A stretch of 64,000 nucleotides of DNA from Anas platyrhynchos. Taxonomy: Eukaryota; Chordata; Aves; Anseriformes; Anatidae. Shown here piece by piece: positions 1-13,600 of the stretch (position 1 is its first letter; the number at the start of each line of letters is the position of its first letter). A program made the position numbers and the translations under genes. The stretch is from assembly GCF_047663525.1 (NCBI RefSeq), contig NC_092599.1, forward strand, positions 24,919,501 to 24,983,500. The letters run 5' to 3'. The notes under the pieces were generated by a model. It made no database searches, had not been told where the DNA came from, and saw nothing but the letters and a program-made list of their open reading frames with translations.

Positions 1-280
1 CTGAGGTCCTGTTGCTGAGGTCCTATTGCTGAGGTCACAATGCTGAGGTCCTATTGCTGAGGTCCTATTGATGAGGTCCTGTTGCTGAGGTCCTATTGCT
101 GAGGTCACAATGCAGAGGTAACAATCCTGAGGTCCTATTGCTGAGGTGCTATTTCTGAGGTCCTATTTCTGAGGTCCTATTGCTGAGGTTACAATGCTGA
201 GGTCCTACTGCTGAGGTCCTATTGCTGAGGTCCTATTGCTGAGGTCCTATTGCTGAGGTCAAAATGCTGAGGTCCTATTG

Positions 281-2800
281 CTGACGTCACAATGCTGACG
301 TCACAATGCTGAGGTCCTATTGCTGAGGTCCTATTGCTGACAGGTCACAATGCTGAGGTCCTATTGCTGAGGTCCTATTGCTGAGGTCCTATTGCTGAGG
401 TCACAATGCTGAGGTCACAATGCTGAGGTCTCAATGCTGAGGTCACAATGCTGAGGTCCTATTGCTGAGGTCCTATTGCTGAGATCACAATGCTGAGGTC
501 CTATTGCTGAGGTCCTATTGCTGAGGTCACAATGCAGAGGTCCTATTGCTGAGGTCCTATTGCTGAGGTCCTATTGCTGAGGTTACAATGCTGAGGTCAC
601 AATGCTGAGGTCCTACCTCTGAGGTCCTATTGCTATGGTCCTTTTGCTGAGGTCACAATGCTGAGGTCCTATTGCTGAGGTCCTATTGCTGAAGTCACAA
701 TGCTGAGGTCCTATTGCTGAGGTCACAATGCTGAGGTCCTATTGCTGAGGTCCTATTACTGAGGTCACAATGCAGAGGTCACAATTCTGAGGTCCTATTG
801 CTGAGGTCCTATTGCTGAGGTCACAATGCTATGGTCCTATTACTGAGGTCACAATGATGAGATCACAATGCTGAGGTTCTAATGCTGAGGTCCTATTGCT
901 GAAGTCACAATGCTGAGGACCTGTTGCTGAGGTTAAAATGCTGAGGTCACAATGCTGATGTCCTATTGCTGAGGTCACAATGCTGAGGTCACAATGCTGA
1001 GGTCCTGTTGCTGATGTCCTATTGCTGAGGTCACAATGCTGAGGTCCTATTGCTGAGGTCCTACTGCTGAGGTCACAATGCTGAGGTCACAATGCTGAGG
1101 TCACAATGCTGAGGTCCTATTGCTGAGGTCCTATTGTTGAGGTCCTATTGCTGAGGTCACAATGCTCAGGTCCTATTGCTGAGGTCCTATTGCTGAGGTT
1201 ACAATGCTGAGGTCACAATGCTGAGGTCCTATTGCTGAGGTCCTATTGCTGAGGTCACAATGCTGAGGTCCTATTGCTGAGGTCACAATGCAGAGGTCAC
1301 AATGCTGAGGTCTTATTGCTGAGGTCCTATTGCTGAGGTTCTATTGCTGAGGTCACAATGCTGAGGTCCTATTGCTGAGGTCCTATTACTGAGGTCCTAT
1401 TGCTGAGGTCCTATTGCTGAGGTCCTATTGCTGAGGTTACAATGCTGAGGTCACAATGCTGAGGTCCTATTGCTGAGGTCACAATGCTGACGTCACAATG
1501 CTGAGGTCCTATTGCTGAGGTCCTATTGCTGAGGTCCTATTGGTGATATCCTATTGCTGAGGTCACAATGCTGAGGTCACAATGCTGAGGTCCTATTGCT
1601 GAGGTCACAATGCTGAGGTCACAATGCTAAGGTCCTATTGCTGAGGTCCTATTGCTGAGGTCACAATACTGAGGTCCTACTGCTGAGGTCCTATTGCTGA
1701 GGTCACAATTCTGAGATCACAATGCTGAGGTCCTACTGCTGAGGTCCTACTGCTGAGGTCCTACTGCTGAGGTCCTACAGCTAAGGTCCTATTGCTGAGG
1801 TCACAATGCTGAGGTCAAAATGAAGAGGTCCTGTTTCTGAGGTCCTATTGCTGAGGTCCTATTGCTGAGGTCCTATTGCTGAGGTCACAATGCTGAGGTC
1901 CTATTGCGGAGGTCACAATGCTGAGGTCCTATTTCTGAGGTCCTATTTCTGAGGTCCTATTGCTGAGGTTACAATGCTGAGGTCCTACTCCTGAGGTCCT
2001 ATTGCTGAGGTCCTATTGCTGAGGTCACAATGCTGATGTCCTATTGCTGACGTCACAATGCTGACGTCACAATGCTGAGGTCCTATTGCTGATGTCCTAT
2101 TGCTGAGGTCACAATGCTGATGTCCTACTGCTGAGGTCCTATTGCTGAGGTCCTATTGCTGAGGTCACAATGCTGAGATCACAATGCTGAGGTCTCAATG
2201 CTGAGGTCACAATGCTGAGGTCTCAATGTTGAGGTCACAATGCTGAGGTCCTATTGCTGAGGTCCTATTGCTGAGGTCACAATGCTGAGGTCCTATTGCT
2301 GAGGTCCTATTGCTGAGGTCACAATGCAGAGGTCCTATTGCTGAGGTCCTATTGCTGAGGTCCTATTGCTGAGGTTAGAATGCTGAGGTCACAATGCTGA
2401 GGTCCTACTGCTGAGGTCCTATTGCTATGGTCCTTTTGCTGAGGTCACAATGCTGAGGTCCTATTGCTGAGGTCCTATTGCTGAAGTCACAGTGCTGAGG
2501 TCCTATTGCTGAGGTCACAATGCTGAGGTCCTATTGCTGAGGACCTATTGCTGAGGTCACAATGCAGAGGTCACAATTCTGAGGTCCTATTGCTGAGGTC
2601 CTATTGCTGCGGTCACAATGCTATGGTCCTATTACTGAGGTCACAATGATGAGATCACAATGCTGAGGTCCTATTGCTGAAGTCACAATGCTGAGGACCT
2701 GTTGCTGAGGTCAAAATGCTGAGGTCACAATGCTGAGGTCCTATTGCTGAGGTCACAATGCTGAGGTCACAATGCTGAGGTCCTGTTGCTGATGTCCTAT
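281..2800. repeat. Approximately 1.77-kb higher-order repeat in the left array
   Basis: Rare variants recur in the same order at offsets near 127 units. ctgacgtcac doublets lie at 281 and 2047, gaggtctcaatg at 425 and 2189, ctatggtccttttgctg at 633 and 2425, and gaggacctgttgctg at 915 and 2693. The offsets of 1764-1792 bp differ by whole units, showing a large block duplication followed by single-unit gains and losses. A related block recurs near 5415-5510. Confidence 0.75.
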
Positions 2801-5800
2801 TGCTGAGGTCACAATGCTGAGGTCCTATTGCTGTGGTCCTATTGCTGAGGTCCTATTGCTGAGGTCCTACTGCTGAGGTCACAATGCTGAGGTCACAATG
2901 CTGAGGTCCTATTGCTGAGGTCCTATTGCTGAGGTCCTATTGCTGAGGTCACAATGCTGAGGTCCTATTGCAGAGGTCCTATTGCTGAGGTTACAATGCT
3001 GAGGTCACAATGCTGAGGTCCTATTATTGAGGTCCTATTGCTGAGGTCCTATTGCTGAGGTCACAATGCTGTGGTCACAATGCTGAGGTCACAATGCTGA
3101 GGTCACAATGCTGAGGTCACAATGCTAAGGTCCTATTGCTGAGGTCACAATGCTGAGGTCCTACTGCTGAGGTCTTATTGCTGAGGTCACAATGCTGAGG
3201 TCCTACTGCTGAGATCCTGCAGCTGAGGTCCTATTGCTGAGGTCACAATGCTGAGGTCAAAATGAAGAGGTCCTATTGCTGAGGTCCTATTTCTGAGATC
3301 CTATTTCTGAGGTCCTATTTCTGAGGTCCTATTGCTGAGGTCCTATTGCTAAGGTCCTATTGCTGAGGTCCTATTGCTGAGGACCTATTGCTGAGGTCCT
3401 ATTGCTGAGGTCCTATTGCTGAGGTCCTATTGCTGAGGTTACAGTGCTGAGGTCCTACAGCTGAGGTCCTATTGCTGAGGTCCTATTGCTGAGGTCCTAT
3501 TGCTGACGTCACAATGCTGAGGTCCTATTGCTAAGGTCACAATGCTGAGGTCCTGTTGCTGATGTCCTATTGCTGAGGTCACAATGCTGAGGTCCTATTG
3601 CTGAGGTCCTATTGCTGAGGTCCTATTGCTGAGGTCACAATGCTGAGGTCACAATGCTGAGGTCACAATGCTGAGGTCCTGTTGCTGATGTCCTATTGCT
3701 GAGGTCACAATGCTGAGGTCATAATGCTGAGGTCACAATGCTGAGATCCTATAGCTAAGGTCCTATTGCTGAGGTCACAATGCTTACGTCCTATTGCTGA
3801 GGTCCTATTGCTGAGGTCACAATGCTGAGGTCCTATTGCTGAGGTCACAATGCTGAGATCCTATTGCTGAGGTCCTATTGCTGAGGTCACAATGCTGAGG
3901 TCACAATGCTGAGGTGTTATTGCTGAGGTCACAATGCTGAGGTCCTATTGCTGAGGTCCTATTGCTGAGGTCCTATTGCTGAGGTCACAATGCAGAGGTC
4001 ACAATTCTGAGGTCCCATTGCTGAGGTCCCATTGCTGAGGTCCCATTGCTGAGGTCCTATTGCTGAGGTCCTATTACTGAGGTCACAATGATGAGATCAC
4101 AATGCTGAGGTCACAATGCTGAGGTCCAATTCTTGAGGTCACAATGCTGAGGTCCTATTGCTGAGGTCCTATTGCTGAGGTCCTATTGCTGAGGTCCTAT
4201 TGCTGAGGTCACAATGCTGAGGTCCTATTGCTGAGGTCCTATAGCTGAGGTCCTATTGCTGAGGTCACAATGCAGAGGTGCTATTGCTGTGGTCCTATTG
4301 CTGAGGTCACAATGCTGAGGTCCTATTGCTGAGGTCACAATGCTGAGGTCCTATTGCTGAGGTCCTATTGCTGAGGTCCCAATGCTGAGGTCCTATTTCG
4401 GAGGTCACAATGCTGAGGTCCTATTGCGGAGGTCCTATTGCTGAGGTCACAATGCTGAGGTCCTATTTCTGAGGTCCTATTTCTGAGGTCGTATTGCTGA
4501 GGTCACAATGATGAGGTCCTATTGCTGAGGCCCTATTACTGAGGTCACAATGCTGAGGTCCTATTGCTGAGGTCGTATTGCTGAGGTCCTGTTGCTGAGG
4601 TCCTATTTCTGAGGTCCTATTGCTGAGGTCACAATGCTGAGGTCTTATTGCTGAGGTCCTATTGCTGAGGTCCTATTACTGAGGTCCTATTGCTGAGGTC
4701 CTATTGCTGAGGTCACAGTGCTGAGGTCCTATTGCTGAGGTCCTATTGCTGAGGTCCTCTTGCTGAGATCACAATGCTGAGGTCACAATGCTAAGGTCAC
4801 AATGCTGAGGTCACAATGCTGAGGTCTCAATGCTGAGGTCACAATGCTGAGGTCCTGTTGCTGAGGTCACAATGCTGAGGTCCTATTGATGAGGTCACAA
4901 TGCAGATGTCCTATTGCTGAGATCCTATTGCTGAGGTCCTATTGCTGAGGTCATAATGCTGAGGTCACAATGCTGAGGTCCTATAGCTAAGGTCGTATTG
5001 CTGAGGTCCTATTGCTGAGGTCCTATTGCTGAGGTCATAATGCTGAGGTCACAATGCTGATGTCCTGTTGCTGAGGTCACAATGCTGAGGTCCTATTGCT
5101 GAGGTCCTATTGCTGAGGTCAGAATGCTGAGGTCCTATTGCTGAGGTCCTATTGCGGAGGTCCTATTGCGGAGGTCACAATGCTGAGGTCCTACTGCTGA
5201 GGTCCTACTGCTGAGGTCCTATTGCTGAGGTCCTATTGCTGAGGTCAGAATGCTGAGGTCCTATTGCTGAGGTCCTATTGCTGAAGTCACAATGCTGAGA
5301 ATCTATTGCTGAGGTCACAATGCTGAGGTCCTATTGCTGAGGTCCTATTGCTGAGGTCACAATGCAGAGGTCACAATTCTGAGGTCCTATTGCTGAGGTC
5401 CTATTGCTGAGGTCACAATGCTATGGTCCTATTACTGAGGTCACAATGATGAGATCACAATGCTGAGGTTCTAATGCTGAGGTCCTATTGCTGAAGTCAC
5501 AATGCTGAGGTCCTATTGATGAGGTCTTATTGCTGAGGTCACAATGCTGAGGTCCTTTTGCTGAGGTTACAATGCTAAGTCCTATTGCTGAGGTCACAAT
5601 GCTGAGTTCGCAATGCTGAGGTCCTGTTCCTGAGGTCCTATTGCTGAGGTCCTATAACTGAGGTCACAGTGCTGAGGTCCTATTGCTGAGGTCCTATTGC
5701 TGAGGTCCTATTACTGAGGTCACAATGCTGAGATCACAATGCTGAGGTCCTATTGATGAGGTCCTATTGATGAGGTCACAATGCTGAGGTCCTACTGCTG

Positions 5801-8800
5801 AGGTCTTATTGCTGAGGTCACAATGCTGAGATCACAATGCTGAGGTCCTATTGTTGAGGTCCTTTTGCTGAGGACCTACTGCTGAGGTCCTATTTCTGAG
5901 GTCACAATGCTGATGTCACAATGCTGAGGTCAAAATGAAGAGGTCCTATTTCTGTGGTCCTATTGCTGAGGTCCTATTTCTGAGGTCCTATTGCTGAGGT
6001 CCTATTTCTGAGGTCCTATTGCTGAAGTCACAATGATGAGGTCCTATTGCGGAGGTCACAATGCCGAGGTCCTATTGCTGAGGTCACAATGCTGAGGTCA
6101 CAATGCCGAGGTCCTATTGCTGAGGTCCTATTGCTGAGGTCACAATGCTGAGGTCCCTTTGCTGAGGTCACAATGCAGAGTTCACAATTCTGAGGTCCTA
6201 TTGCTGAGGCCCTATTGCTGAGGCCCTATTGCTGAGGTCCTATTGCTGAGGTCACAATGCTGAGGTCACAATGCTGAGGTCACAATGCTGAGGTCACAAT
6301 GCTGAGGTCCTATTGCTGAGGTCCAATTGCTGAGGTCACAATGCTGAGATCACAATGCTGAAGTCCTATTGCTGAGGTCCTATTGCTGAGGAACTATTGC
6401 TGAGGTCGCAATGCTGAGATCACAATGCTGAGGTCCTATTGCTGAGGTCCTATTGCTGAGGACCTGTTGCTGAGGTCAAAATGCTGAGGTGCTATTTCTG
6501 AGGTCCTATTGCTGAGGTCACAATGCTGAGGTCACAATGCTGAGGTCCTGTTGCTGAGGTCACAATGCTGAGGTCCTATTGCTGAGGTCACAATGCTGAG
6601 GTCCTATTGTTGAGGTCCTATTGCTGAGGTCACAATGCTGAGGTCCTATAGCTAAGGTCCTGTTGCTGATGTCCTATTGCTGAGGTCACAATGCTGAGGT
6701 CCTATTGCTGAGGTCACAATGCTGAGGTCACAATGCTTACGTCCTATTGCTGAGGTCCTATTGCTGAGGTCACAATGCTGAGGTCCTATTGCTGAGGTCC
6801 TATTGCTGAGGTCCTATTGCTGAGGTCACAATGCTGAGGTCACAATGCTGAGATGATATTGCTGAGGTCACAATGCTGAGGTCACAATGCTTACGCACTA
6901 TTGCTGAGGTCCTATTGCTGAGGTCACAATGCTGAGGTCCTAATGCTGACGTCCTATTGCTGAGGTCACAATGCAGAGGTCCTATTGCTGAGGTCACAAT
7001 GATGAGGTCAAAATGCAGAGGTCCTATTTCTGAGGTCCTATTTCTGAGGTCCTATTGCTGAGGTCCTATTGCTGAGGTCACAGTGCTGAGGTCCTATTGC
7101 TGAGGTCCTATTGCTGAGGTCCTATTGCTGAGGTCACAATGCTGAGATCACAATGCTGAGGTCCTATTGATGAGGTCCAATTCTTGAGATCACAATACTA
7201 GAGGTCACAATGCTGAGGTCCTAATGCTGATGTCCTATTGCTGAGGTCCTATTGCTGAGGTCACAAGTCTGAGGTCCTATTGCTGAGGTCACAATGCTGA
7301 GGTCACAATGCTGAGTTCACAATGCTGAGGTCCTATAGCTGAGGTTCTATTTCTGAGGTCACAATGCAGAGGTCCTATTGCTGAGGTCCTATTGCGAAGG
7401 TCCTATTGCTGAGGTCCTATTGCGGAGGTCCTATTGCCGAGGTCCTATTGCGGAGGTCACAATGCTGAGGTCAAAATGAAGAGGTCCTATTGCTGAGGTC
7501 CTATTGCTGAGGTCACAATGCTGAGGTCACAATGCTGAGGTCCTATTGCTGAGGACACAATGCTGAGGTCACAATGCTGAGGTCCTATTGCTGAGGTCCT
7601 ATTGCTGAGGTCCTGTTGCTGAGGTCCTATTGCTGAGGTCCTATTGCTGAGGTCACAATAACTGAGGTCACAATGCTGAGGTCCTATTGCTGAGGTCCTA
7701 TTGCTGAGGTCCTATTGCTGAGGTCACAGTGCTGAGATCACAATGCTGAGGTCCTATTGCTGATGTCCTCTTGCTGAGGTCACAATGCTGAGGTCACAAT
7801 GCTGAGGTCACAATGCTGAGGTCCTATTGCTGAGGTTCTATTGCTGAGGTCACAATGCTGAGGTCCTATTGCTGAGGTCCTATTGCTGAGGTCACAATGC
7901 TGAGGTCCTATTGCTGAGGTCACAATGGTGAGGTCAGAATGCTGAGGTCACAATGCTGAGGTCACAATGCTGAGGTCCTATTGCTGAGGTCCTATTGCTG
8001 AGGTCACAATGCAGAGTTCACAATTCTGAGGTCCTCTTGCTGATGTCCTGTTGCTGAGGTCCTATTGCTGAGGTCACAATGCTGAGGTGCTATTGCTGAG
8101 GTCCTATTGCTTAGGTCAAAATACTGAGGTCCTATTGCTGAGGTCCTATTGCTGAGGTCCTATTGCTGTGGTCCTATTGCTGAGGTCCTATTGCTGAGGT
8201 CACAATGCTGAGTTCACAATGCTGAGGTCCTATTGCTGAGGTCCTATTGCTGAGGTCACAATGCTGAGGTCACAATGCTGAGATCACAATGCTGAGGTCC
8301 TATTGCTGAGGTCCTATTGCTGAGGTTCTATTGCTGAGGTCACAAAGCTGAGGTCACAATGCTGAGGTCCTAATGCTGTGGTCCTATTGCTGAGGTCCTA
8401 TTGCTGACGTCCTATTGCTGAGGTCACAATGTTGAGGTCACAATGCAGAGGTCCTATTCCTGAGGTCCTATTGCTGATGTCCTATTGCAGAGGTCACATT
8501 GCTGAGGTCACAATGCTGAGGTCCTTTTGCTGAGGTCGTATTGCTGAGGTCGTATTGCTGAGGTCACAATGCTGAGGTCACAATGCTTAGGTCCTATTGC
8601 TAAGGTCCTATTGCTGAGGTCACAATGCTTACGTCCTATTGCTGAGGTCCTATTGCTGAGGTCACAATACTGACGTCCTATTGCTGAGGTCCTATTGCTG
8701 AGGTCATACTGCTTAGGTCACAATGCAGAGGTCCTATTGCTGAGGTTCTCTTGCTGAGGTCACAATTCAGAGGTCATAATGCTGAGGTCCTATTGCTGAG

Positions 8801-9720
8801 GTCCTATTGCTGAGGTCCTATTGCTGAGGTCACAATTCTGAGGTCCTATTGCTGAGGTCCTATTGCTGACGTCCTATTGCGGAGGTCACAGTGCTGAGGT
8901 CCTGTTACTGAGGTCCTATTGCTGAGGTCCTATTGCTGAGGTCCTATTTCTATGGTCCTATTGCTGAGGTCACAATGCTGAGGTCCTATTGCTGAGGTCC
9001 TGTTGCTGAGGTCCTATTGCTGAGGTCCTATTGCTGAAGTCACAATGCTGAGGTCCTATTGCTGAGGTCACAATGCTGAGGTCCTATTGCTGAGGTCCTA
9101 TTGCTGAGGTCACAATGCAGAGGTCACAATTGTGACGTCCTATTGCTGAGGTCCTATTGCTGAGGTCACAATGCTATGGTCCTATTACTGAGGTCACAAT
9201 GCTGAGATCACAATGCTGAGGTCCTATTGCTGAGGTCCTATTGCTGAGGTCCTTTTGCTGAGTTCACAATGCTAAGGTCCTATTCCTGAGGTACTATTGC
9301 TGAGGTCCTATTGCTGAGGTCCTTTTGCTGAGGTCACAATGCTAAGGTCCTATTGCTGAGGTCCTATTGCTGAGGTCCTATTGCTGAGGTCGTTTTGCTG
9401 AGGTCACAATGCTGAGGTCCTATTGCTGAGGTCCTATTGCTGAGGTCACAATGCTGAGGTCGTGTTGCTGAGGTCCTATTGCTGAGGTCCTATTGCTGAG
9501 GTCACAATGCTGAGGTCCTATTGCTGAGGTCCTATTGCTGAGGTCCTATTGCTGAGGTCCTATTGCTGAGGTCCTAGTGATGAGGTCACAATGCTGAGGT
9601 CACAATGCTGAGGTCCTACTGCTGAGGTCCTGTTCCTGAGGTCCTATTGCTGAGGTCCTATTGCTTAGGTCCTATCTCTTAGGTCCTATCGCTGAGGTCC
9701 TATTCCTGAGGTCCTATTGC

Positions 9721-10616
9721 TGAGGTCACAATGCTGAGGTCACAATGCTGAGGTCCTATTGTTGAGGTCTTATTTCTGAGGTCAAAATGCTGAGGTCCTA
9801 TTGCTATGGTCCTATTGCTGAGGTCACAATGCTTACGTCCTATTGCTGAGGTCACAATGCTGAGGTCCTATTGCTGAGGTCCTATTGCTGAGGTCACAAT
9901 ACAGAGGTCCTATTGCTGAGGTCAAAATGCAGAGGTCCTATTTCTGAGGTCCTATTTCTGAGGTCCTATTGCTGAGGTCCTATTGCTGAGGTCACATTGC
10001 TGAGGTCCTATTCCTGAGGTCACAGTGCTGAGGTCCTATTGCTGAGGTCCTATTGCTGAGGTCACAATGCTGAGGTCCTATTGCTGAGGTCCAATTCTTG
10101 AGGTTACAATGCAGAGGTCACAATGCTGAGGTCCTAATGCTGATGTCCTATTGCTGAGGTCCTATTGCTGAGGTCACAATGCTGAGGTCACAATGCTGAG
10201 GTCCTATTGTTGAGGTCTTATTTCTGAGGTCAAAATGCTGAGGTCCTATTGCTATGGTCCTATTGCTGAGGTCACAATGCTTACGTCCTATTGCTGAGGT
10301 CACAATGCTGAGGTCCTATTGCTGAGGTCCTATTGCTGAGGTCACAATACAGAGGTCCTATTGCTGAGGTCAAAATGCAGAGGTCCTATTTCTGAGGTCC
10401 TATTTCTGAGGTCCTATTGCTGAGGTCCTATTGCTGAGGTCACATTGCTGAGGTCCTATTCCTGAGGTCACAGTGCTGAGGTCCTATTGCTGAGGTCCTA
10501 TTGCTGAGGTCACAATGCTGAGGTCCTATTGCTGAGGTCCAATTCTTGAGGTTACAATGCAGAGGTCACAATGCTGAGGTCCTAATGCTGATGTCCTATT
10601 GCTGAGGTCCTATTGC
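9721..10616. repeat. 448-bp higher-order tandem duplication in the minisatellite
   Basis: The rare-variant string gttgaggtcttatttctgag occurs at 9761 and again at 10209. The spacing is 448 bp, exactly 32 units. The flanking order of variants (ctatggtc, cttacgtc, atacagagg, cacattgctg, ccaattcttg, gttacaatgc) is repeated with no difference that I could see, so this is a very recent block duplication. Confidence 0.9.
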
Positions 10617-13600
10617 TGAGGTTCTATTGCTGAGGTCACAATGCTGAGGTCCTATTGCTGAGGTACTATTGCTGAGGTCCTATTGCTGAGGTCACAATGC
10701 TGAGGTCCTATTGCTGAGGTCACAATGCTGAGGTCACAATGCTGAGGTCACAATGCTGAGGTCCTATTTCTGAGGTCCTATTGCTGAGGTCACAATGCTG
10801 AGGTCCTGTTGCTGAGGTCCTATTGCTGAGGTCCTATTGCTGAGGTGCTATTGCTGAGGTCCTATTGCTGAGGTCACAATACTGAGGACCTGTTGCTGAG
10901 GTCCTATTGCTGTGGTCCTATTGCTGAGGTCCTATTGCTGAGGTCACAATGCTGAGATCACAATGTTGAGGTCCTATTGCTGAGGTCCTTTTGCTGAGGT
11001 CCAATTGCTGAGGTCCTATTGCTGAGGTCACAATGACGAGGTCACAATGCTGAGATCACAATGCTGAGGTCCTATTGCTGAGGTCCTATTGCTGAGGTTC
11101 TATTGCTGAGGTCACAAAGCTGTGGTCACAATGCTGAGGTCCTATTGCTGTGGTCCTATTGCTGAGGTCCTATTGCTGACGTCCTATTGCTGAGGTCACA
11201 ATGCTGAGGTCCTATTGCTGAGGTCCTATTGCTGAGGTCGTATTGCTGAAGTCGTATTGCTGAGGTCGTATTGCTGAGGTCACAATGCTGAGGTCACAAG
11301 GCTGAGGTCCTGTTGTTGAGGTCCTATTTCTGAGGTCACAATGCTGAGGTCCTATTGCTAAGGTCCTATTGCTGAGGTCACAATGCTTACGTCCTATTGC
11401 TGAGGTCCTATTGCTAAGGTCACAATACTGAGGTCCTATTGCTGAGGTCCTATTGCTGAGGTCATATTGCTGAGGTCACAATGCAGAGGTCCTATTTCTG
11501 AGGTCCTCTTGCTGAGGTCCTCTTGCTGAGGTCCTATTGCTGAGGTCCTATTGCTGAGGTCACAATGCTGAGGTCACAATGCTGAGATCACAATGCTGAG
11601 GTCCTATTGCTGAGGTCCTATTGCTGAGGTTCTATTGCTGAGGTCACAAAGCTGAGGTCACAATGCTGAGGTCCTATTGCTGAGGTCCTATTGCTGACGT
11701 CCTAATGCTGAGGTCACTATGTTGAGGTCACAATGCAGAGGTCCTATTGCTGAGGTCCTGTTGCTGATGTTCTATTGCAGAGGTCACATTGCTGAGGTCA
11801 CAATGCTGAGGTCCTTTTGCTGAGGTCGTATTGCTGTGGTCGTATTGCTGAGGTCGTATTGCTGAGGTCACAATGCTGAGGTAACAATGCTGAGGTCCTA
11901 TTGTTGAGGTCCTATTTCTGAGGTCACAATGCTGAGGTCCTATTGCTAAGGTCCTATTGCTGAGGTCACAATGCTTACGTCCTGTTGCTGAGGTCCTATT
12001 GCTGAGGTCACAATACTGAGGTCCTATTGCTGAGGTCCTATTGCTGAGGTCATATTGCTGAGGTCATATTGCTGAGGTCACAATGCAGAGGTCCTATTGC
12101 TGATGTCCTATTGCAGAGGTCACATTGCTGAGGTCACAATGCTGAGGTCCTTTTGCTGAGGTCGTATTGCTGAGGTCGTATTGCTGAGGTCGTATTGCTG
12201 AGGCCACAATGCTGAGGTCCTATTGTTGAGGTCCTATTTCTGAGGTCACAATGCTGAGGTCCTATTGCTAAGGTCCTATTGCTGAGGTCACAATGCTAAC
12301 GTCCTATTGCTGAGGTCCTATTGCTGAGGTCACAATACTGAGGTCCTATTGCTGAGGTCCTATTGCTGAGGTCATACTGCTGAGGTCACAATGCAGAGGT
12401 CCTTTTGCTGAGGTCCTCTTGCTGAGGTCACAATTCAGAGGTCACAATGCAGAGGTCCTATTGCTGAGGTCCTATTGCTGAGGTCCTATTGCTGAGGTCA
12501 CAATTCTGAGGTCCTATTGCTGAGGTCCTATTGCTGAGGTCCTATTGCTGAGGTCACAATGCTGAGGTCCTGTTGCTGAGGTCCTATTGCTGAGGTCCTA
12601 TTGCTATGGTCCTATTGCTGAGGTCACAATGCTGAGGTCCTATTGCTGAGGTCCTGTTGCTGAGGTCCTATTGCTGAGGTCCTAATGATGAAGTCACAAT
12701 GCTGAGGTCCTATTGCTGAGGTCACAATGCTGAGGTCCTATTGCTGAGGTCCTATTGCTGAGGTCACAATGCAGAGGTCACAATTCTGAGGTCCTATTGC
12801 TGAGGTCCTATTGCTGAGGTCACAATGCTATGGTCCTATTACTGAGGTCACAATGCTGAGATAACAATTCTGAGGTCCTATTGCTGAGGTCCTATTGCTG
12901 AGGTCCTTTTGCTGAGATCACAATGCTAAGGTCCTATTCCTGAGGTACTATTGCTGAGGTCACAGTGCTGAGGTCCTATTGCTGTGGTCCTATTGCTGAG
13001 GTCCTATTGCTGAGGTCCTATTGCTGAGGTCCTTTTGCTGAGGTCACAATGCTAAGGTCCTATTGCTGAGGTCCTATTGCTGAGGTCCTATTGCTGAGGT
13101 CCTATTGCTGAGGTCACAATGCTAAGGTCCTATTGCTGAGGTACTATTGCTGAGGTCACAATGCTGAGGTCCTATTGCTGAGGTCCTATTGTTGAGGTCC
13201 TATTGCTGAGGTCGTTTTGCTGAGGTCACAATGCTGAGGTCCTATAGCTGAGGTCCTATTCCTGAGGTCCTATTGCTGAGGTCCTATTGCTGAGGTCACA
13301 ATGCAGAGGTCCTATTGGTGAGGTCCTATTGCTGAGGTCCTATTGCTGAGGTCCTATTGCTGAGGTCCTATTGCTGAGGTCACAATGCTGAGGTCCTATT
13401 GCTGAGGTCCTATTGCTGAGGTCCTATTGCTGAGGTCCTACTGCTGAGGTTACAATGCTGAGGTCACAATGCTGAGGTCCTATTGCTGAGGTCACAATGC
13501 TGACGTCACAATGCTGAGGTCCTATTGCTGTGGTCCTATTGCTGACGTCCTATTGCTGAGGTCACAAAGCTGAGGTCACAATGCTGAGGTCCTATTGCTG

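Noticed and set aside
6800-6997. Open frames on the minus strand in the minisatellite (also 17443-17628)
   Set aside because: They are periodic 14-residue translations of three 14-bp units, have no start context or conserved domain, and recur by chance wherever variants avoid stops.
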